From positions 1 to 42,136 of IMG/VR virus record IMGVR_UViG_3300003322_001129: DNA of 42,136 nucleotides. The stretch is one strand, 5' to 3'. A program made the position numbers and the translations under genes. The notes below the pieces were generated by a model. That model did no database searches, was not told the DNA's origin, and was given only the letters and a program-made list of their open reading frames with translations. The DNA comes from a virus. This document shows positions 40,345 to 42,136 of this stretch, one piece after another (positions within the stretch are counted from its first letter, which is position 1; every line of letters begins with the position of its first letter).

Positions 40345-42130
40345 ACTCGCAGCGCTCATTGCAGAAGCAAAGCGCAAACACGCAGAGAAGCAAGCTGTTG
40401 AAACTTCTCAACAATCCTCAATTCTCAAAGAAGTCTCTGCACAGAATATTCTCCACCTCAAAAAGCAGGATTCCACTGTTCAGTCGGTGCTTACATCGGC
40501 GGCAAATCATTTCGCTGCCACCATTGGAGTTGATCTGAATGAGAAGCAAACAGAAGCTGTCGAACTTGCAATGCGCGGTAAAAGTTTCAATCTCATTGGA
40601 GCTGCTGGTACAGGGAAAACCACAACAACTAGAGAAATTATTGGCCAGCTTTCTAGACTCCCCCACATCACCCCAATTTCGAAGAGCACTAAATACCTCT
40701 CTCAAGGTGCACCGGGTATCGTCATTGTCTCTTTCACTAATAAGGCAGTAAACAACATTAAAAAGTTCCTGAGCCCAGAACTCCAAAAGCACTGCATCAC
40801 CTATCATAAACTGTTGGAATATGCTCCGGTTCAGTATCTTGATGAACCAGGAAACCCATTCGGTAAGAAGACAATGCGGTTCGAACCAAGTTTCGACATT
40901 GAAAATCCGCTGCCGCATATTTCTTGTGTGATCGTTGAAGAGTCTTCTATGGTTTCTGCCATGAGAGGAGACATTCACGACAATCTGATGCGGGCACTGC
41001 CCAATCCAGATGCAACACAGTTCATTTTCCTTGGAGACTTGAATCAGCTTCCACCAATTTTCGGGCCAAGCATTCTCGGTTTCAAGCTTCTTGAACTTCC
41101 AACAGTGGAACTAACTCATGTCTACCGACAAGCTCTTGAGTCCCCAATTATCACGCTAGCCCATAAAATTCGTGAAGGAAGGGGAATACTTCACCTCTCA
41201 GATGAGACAACAACTGATGACCGAGGAGAACATGGAAAGGTCACAATCCGACCATGGAAAAAGAAAATCGAATCTGGTCCAGCCTGCAAAGTTCTACTCC
41301 ACAACTTCCTCATTCCCCTCGTTACAAAAGACGGATACGACTTTACTGAAAACGTTATTCTCTGCCCTTTCAATAAGTCGTTTGGAACAATTGAACTCAA
41401 TAAGGCAATTGCAGACGCGCTTGGAAAAAAGAGAGGAGCAGAAGTTTTTGAAGTCATTGCCCGTGGGAACCGATCTTACTGGGCAGTGGGAGATAGAGTG
41501 TTGGTGGATCGACGCGAAGCCATCATTCTACGAATTGAGCCAACACCAGGATATACTGGCCCAATACCTGAACCAGCTTCGAAAACTCTGGATAGGTGGG
41601 GTCGCGATTCTACTCATCAAGAGGACCATAACAGTGTTGATCGACAAATCAAACTCGCTGCAGCAATGGAAGTCTTAGAGTCTATGAACGTTGGAGATGG
41701 AGAGGAGCAGAAAAATGCGGCCAGCCATACCATCACTGTTGAGTTTGTGGATAGTGGAACAGTGGAATCACTGTCTAGTGCTGGGGCAATCAACCAGATG
41801 CTCTTTTCCTATGTTCTCACAGTTCATAAGTCCCAAGGTTCAGAATGGAAAAGAGTTTTCATCCTTCTTCATTATTCACACAACACAATGCTCTCAAGAG
41901 AGCTTCTATACACAGCAGTCACTCGCGCGAGGCATGAACTCTTTATCATATGTGAACCCGATCGCAAAGAAGTCTATAATTCAATCACCAGGGCTGCGAA
42001 GTCGCCGGAGATACAGGGGGTAACGCTTGCAGAAAAGGCGCTGTACTTCCAAAATAAAAAGAAAAGCATGAGGAGTCTGGAAGGTAGACAGGCAAAGGTT
42101 GAAGAAGGAAACATTGGAGAGGAAATGTAA
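40328..42130 (+). CDS. SF1B DNA helicase, RecD/Dda-like (600 residues)
   Basis: Start at ATG 40328 (alternative 40334), no strong ribosome site, hence coupling to the preceding gene. Motif I is GAAGTGKTTTT with Lys97; Ia SFTNKAVNNI; II VIVEESSMV with Glu204-Glu205 instead of the usual Asp-Glu; III FIFLGDLNQLPPI; IV region HVYRQ; V/VI THKSQGSEW and YTAVTRARHEL. This set marks a 5'-3' SF1B helicase. In phages such Dda-like enzymes open the fork at origins and remodel replication and recombination intermediates. The N-terminal 80 residues are Lys/Glu/Gln-rich linker. Strong assignment. Confidence 0.92.
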   Translation: MSMTPKLAALIAEAKRKHAEKQAVETSQQSSILKEVSAQNILHLKKQDSTVQSVLTSAANHFAATIGVDLNEKQTEAVELAMRGKSFNLIGAAGTGKTTTTREIIGQLSRLPHITPISKSTKYLSQGAPGIVIVSFTNKAVNNIKKFLSPELQKHCITYHKLLEYAPVQYLDEPGNPFGKKTMRFEPSFDIENPLPHISCVIVEESSMVSAMRGDIHDNLMRALPNPDATQFIFLGDLNQLPPIFGPSILGFKLLELPTVELTHVYRQALESPIITLAHKIREGRGILHLSDETTTDDRGEHGKVTIRPWKKKIESGPACKVLLHNFLIPLVTKDGYDFTENVILCPFNKSFGTIELNKAIADALGKKRGAEVFEVIARGNRSYWAVGDRVLVDRREAIILRIEPTPGYTGPIPEPASKTLDRWGRDSTHQEDHNSVDRQIKLAAAMEVLESMNVGDGEEQKNAASHTITVEFVDSGTVESLSSAGAINQMLFSYVLTVHKSQGSEWKRVFILLHYSHNTMLSRELLYTAVTRARHELFIICEPDRKEVYNSITRAAKSPEIQGVTLAEKALYFQNKKKSMRSLEGRQAKVEEGNIGEEM

Positions 42131-42136
42131 TGGAAC
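42130..42136 (+). CDS. Start of a following gene (7 bases only)
   Basis: ATG at 42130 overlaps the helicase stop (TAATG) and follows GGAGAGGAAATG. Only the first two codons are inside the window, so the product cannot be described. Confidence 0.5.

Noticed and set aside
1-42136. Circular genome joining the window ends
   Set aside because: Joining the last bases to the first puts the gene starting at 42130 in a different frame from the partial gene at 2-190, and no end repeat is visible.
1-42136. CRISPR array, integrase, reverse transcriptase (DGR) or phage RNA polymerase
   Set aside because: I looked for repeat-spacer patterns and for the motifs of these enzymes in the long frames and found none.

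Overview
The window is a block of a lytic-looking tailed double-stranded DNA phage genome, most likely a podovirus. It carries small and large terminase subunits, portal, scaffold, a DUF5309-like major capsid protein, a head-tail adaptor, a tailspike, a holin and endolysin, and three large putative internal or ejected virion proteins. I see no tape measure, tail tube, sheath or baseplate genes. I also see no integrase, repressor, transposase, CRISPR array, recognisable tRNA or phage RNA polymerase. The host cannot be named from the sequence. Coding density is high, and the terminators and Shine-Dalgarno sites look typical of a Gram-negative bacterial host.

Layout. (1) Positions 1-10683, plus strand: the end of one gene, a gene-poor stretch, a run of small unknown genes, then a replication and recombination module: PD-(D/E)XK nuclease with a probable Fe-S cluster, RecA-like/Sak4-type ATPase, DUF6378-like protein, SSB-like protein, family A DNA polymerase with proofreading domain, a P-loop ATPase of DUF3987-like type and a MazG-like nucleotide pyrophosphohydrolase. 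A 48-residue zinc-ribbon-like protein closes the block. (2) Positions 10684-34334, minus strand: the late block, read right to left: TerS, TerL, portal, small protein, scaffold, capsid, Gln-rich head protein, adaptor, tailspike, TM/coiled-coil protein, tail hub-like protein, small structural protein, holin, M15 endolysin, terminator, Gly-rich virion protein, coiled-coil virion protein, 1681-residue virion protein and an SGNH-like tail protein. (3) Positions 34335-42136, plus strand: a divergent early region of many small unknown genes, each with its own good ribosome binding site, then a 386-residue unknown protein and an SF1B (RecD/Dda-like) helicase.

The two plus-strand arms meet the minus-strand late block at a divergent control region (34335-34791) and a convergent terminator region (10489-10771). 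The early genes probably prepare the host and copy the DNA; nuclease, Sak4-like ATPase, SSB-like protein, helicase and PolA form a plausible recombination-linked replication set. The late block packages DNA, builds the virion and lyses the cell.

The most striking non-coding feature is the 559-base gap at 35816-36374. It contains a perfectly paired four-way (cloverleaf) structure at 35858-35950 and, beside it, three tandem TGTAGCN heptamers that recur as an inverted copy about 215 bases away. A palindrome, a pyrimidine tract and short direct repeats lie in or near that interval. I read it as a candidate replication origin or structured regulatory RNA. No known family was recognised.
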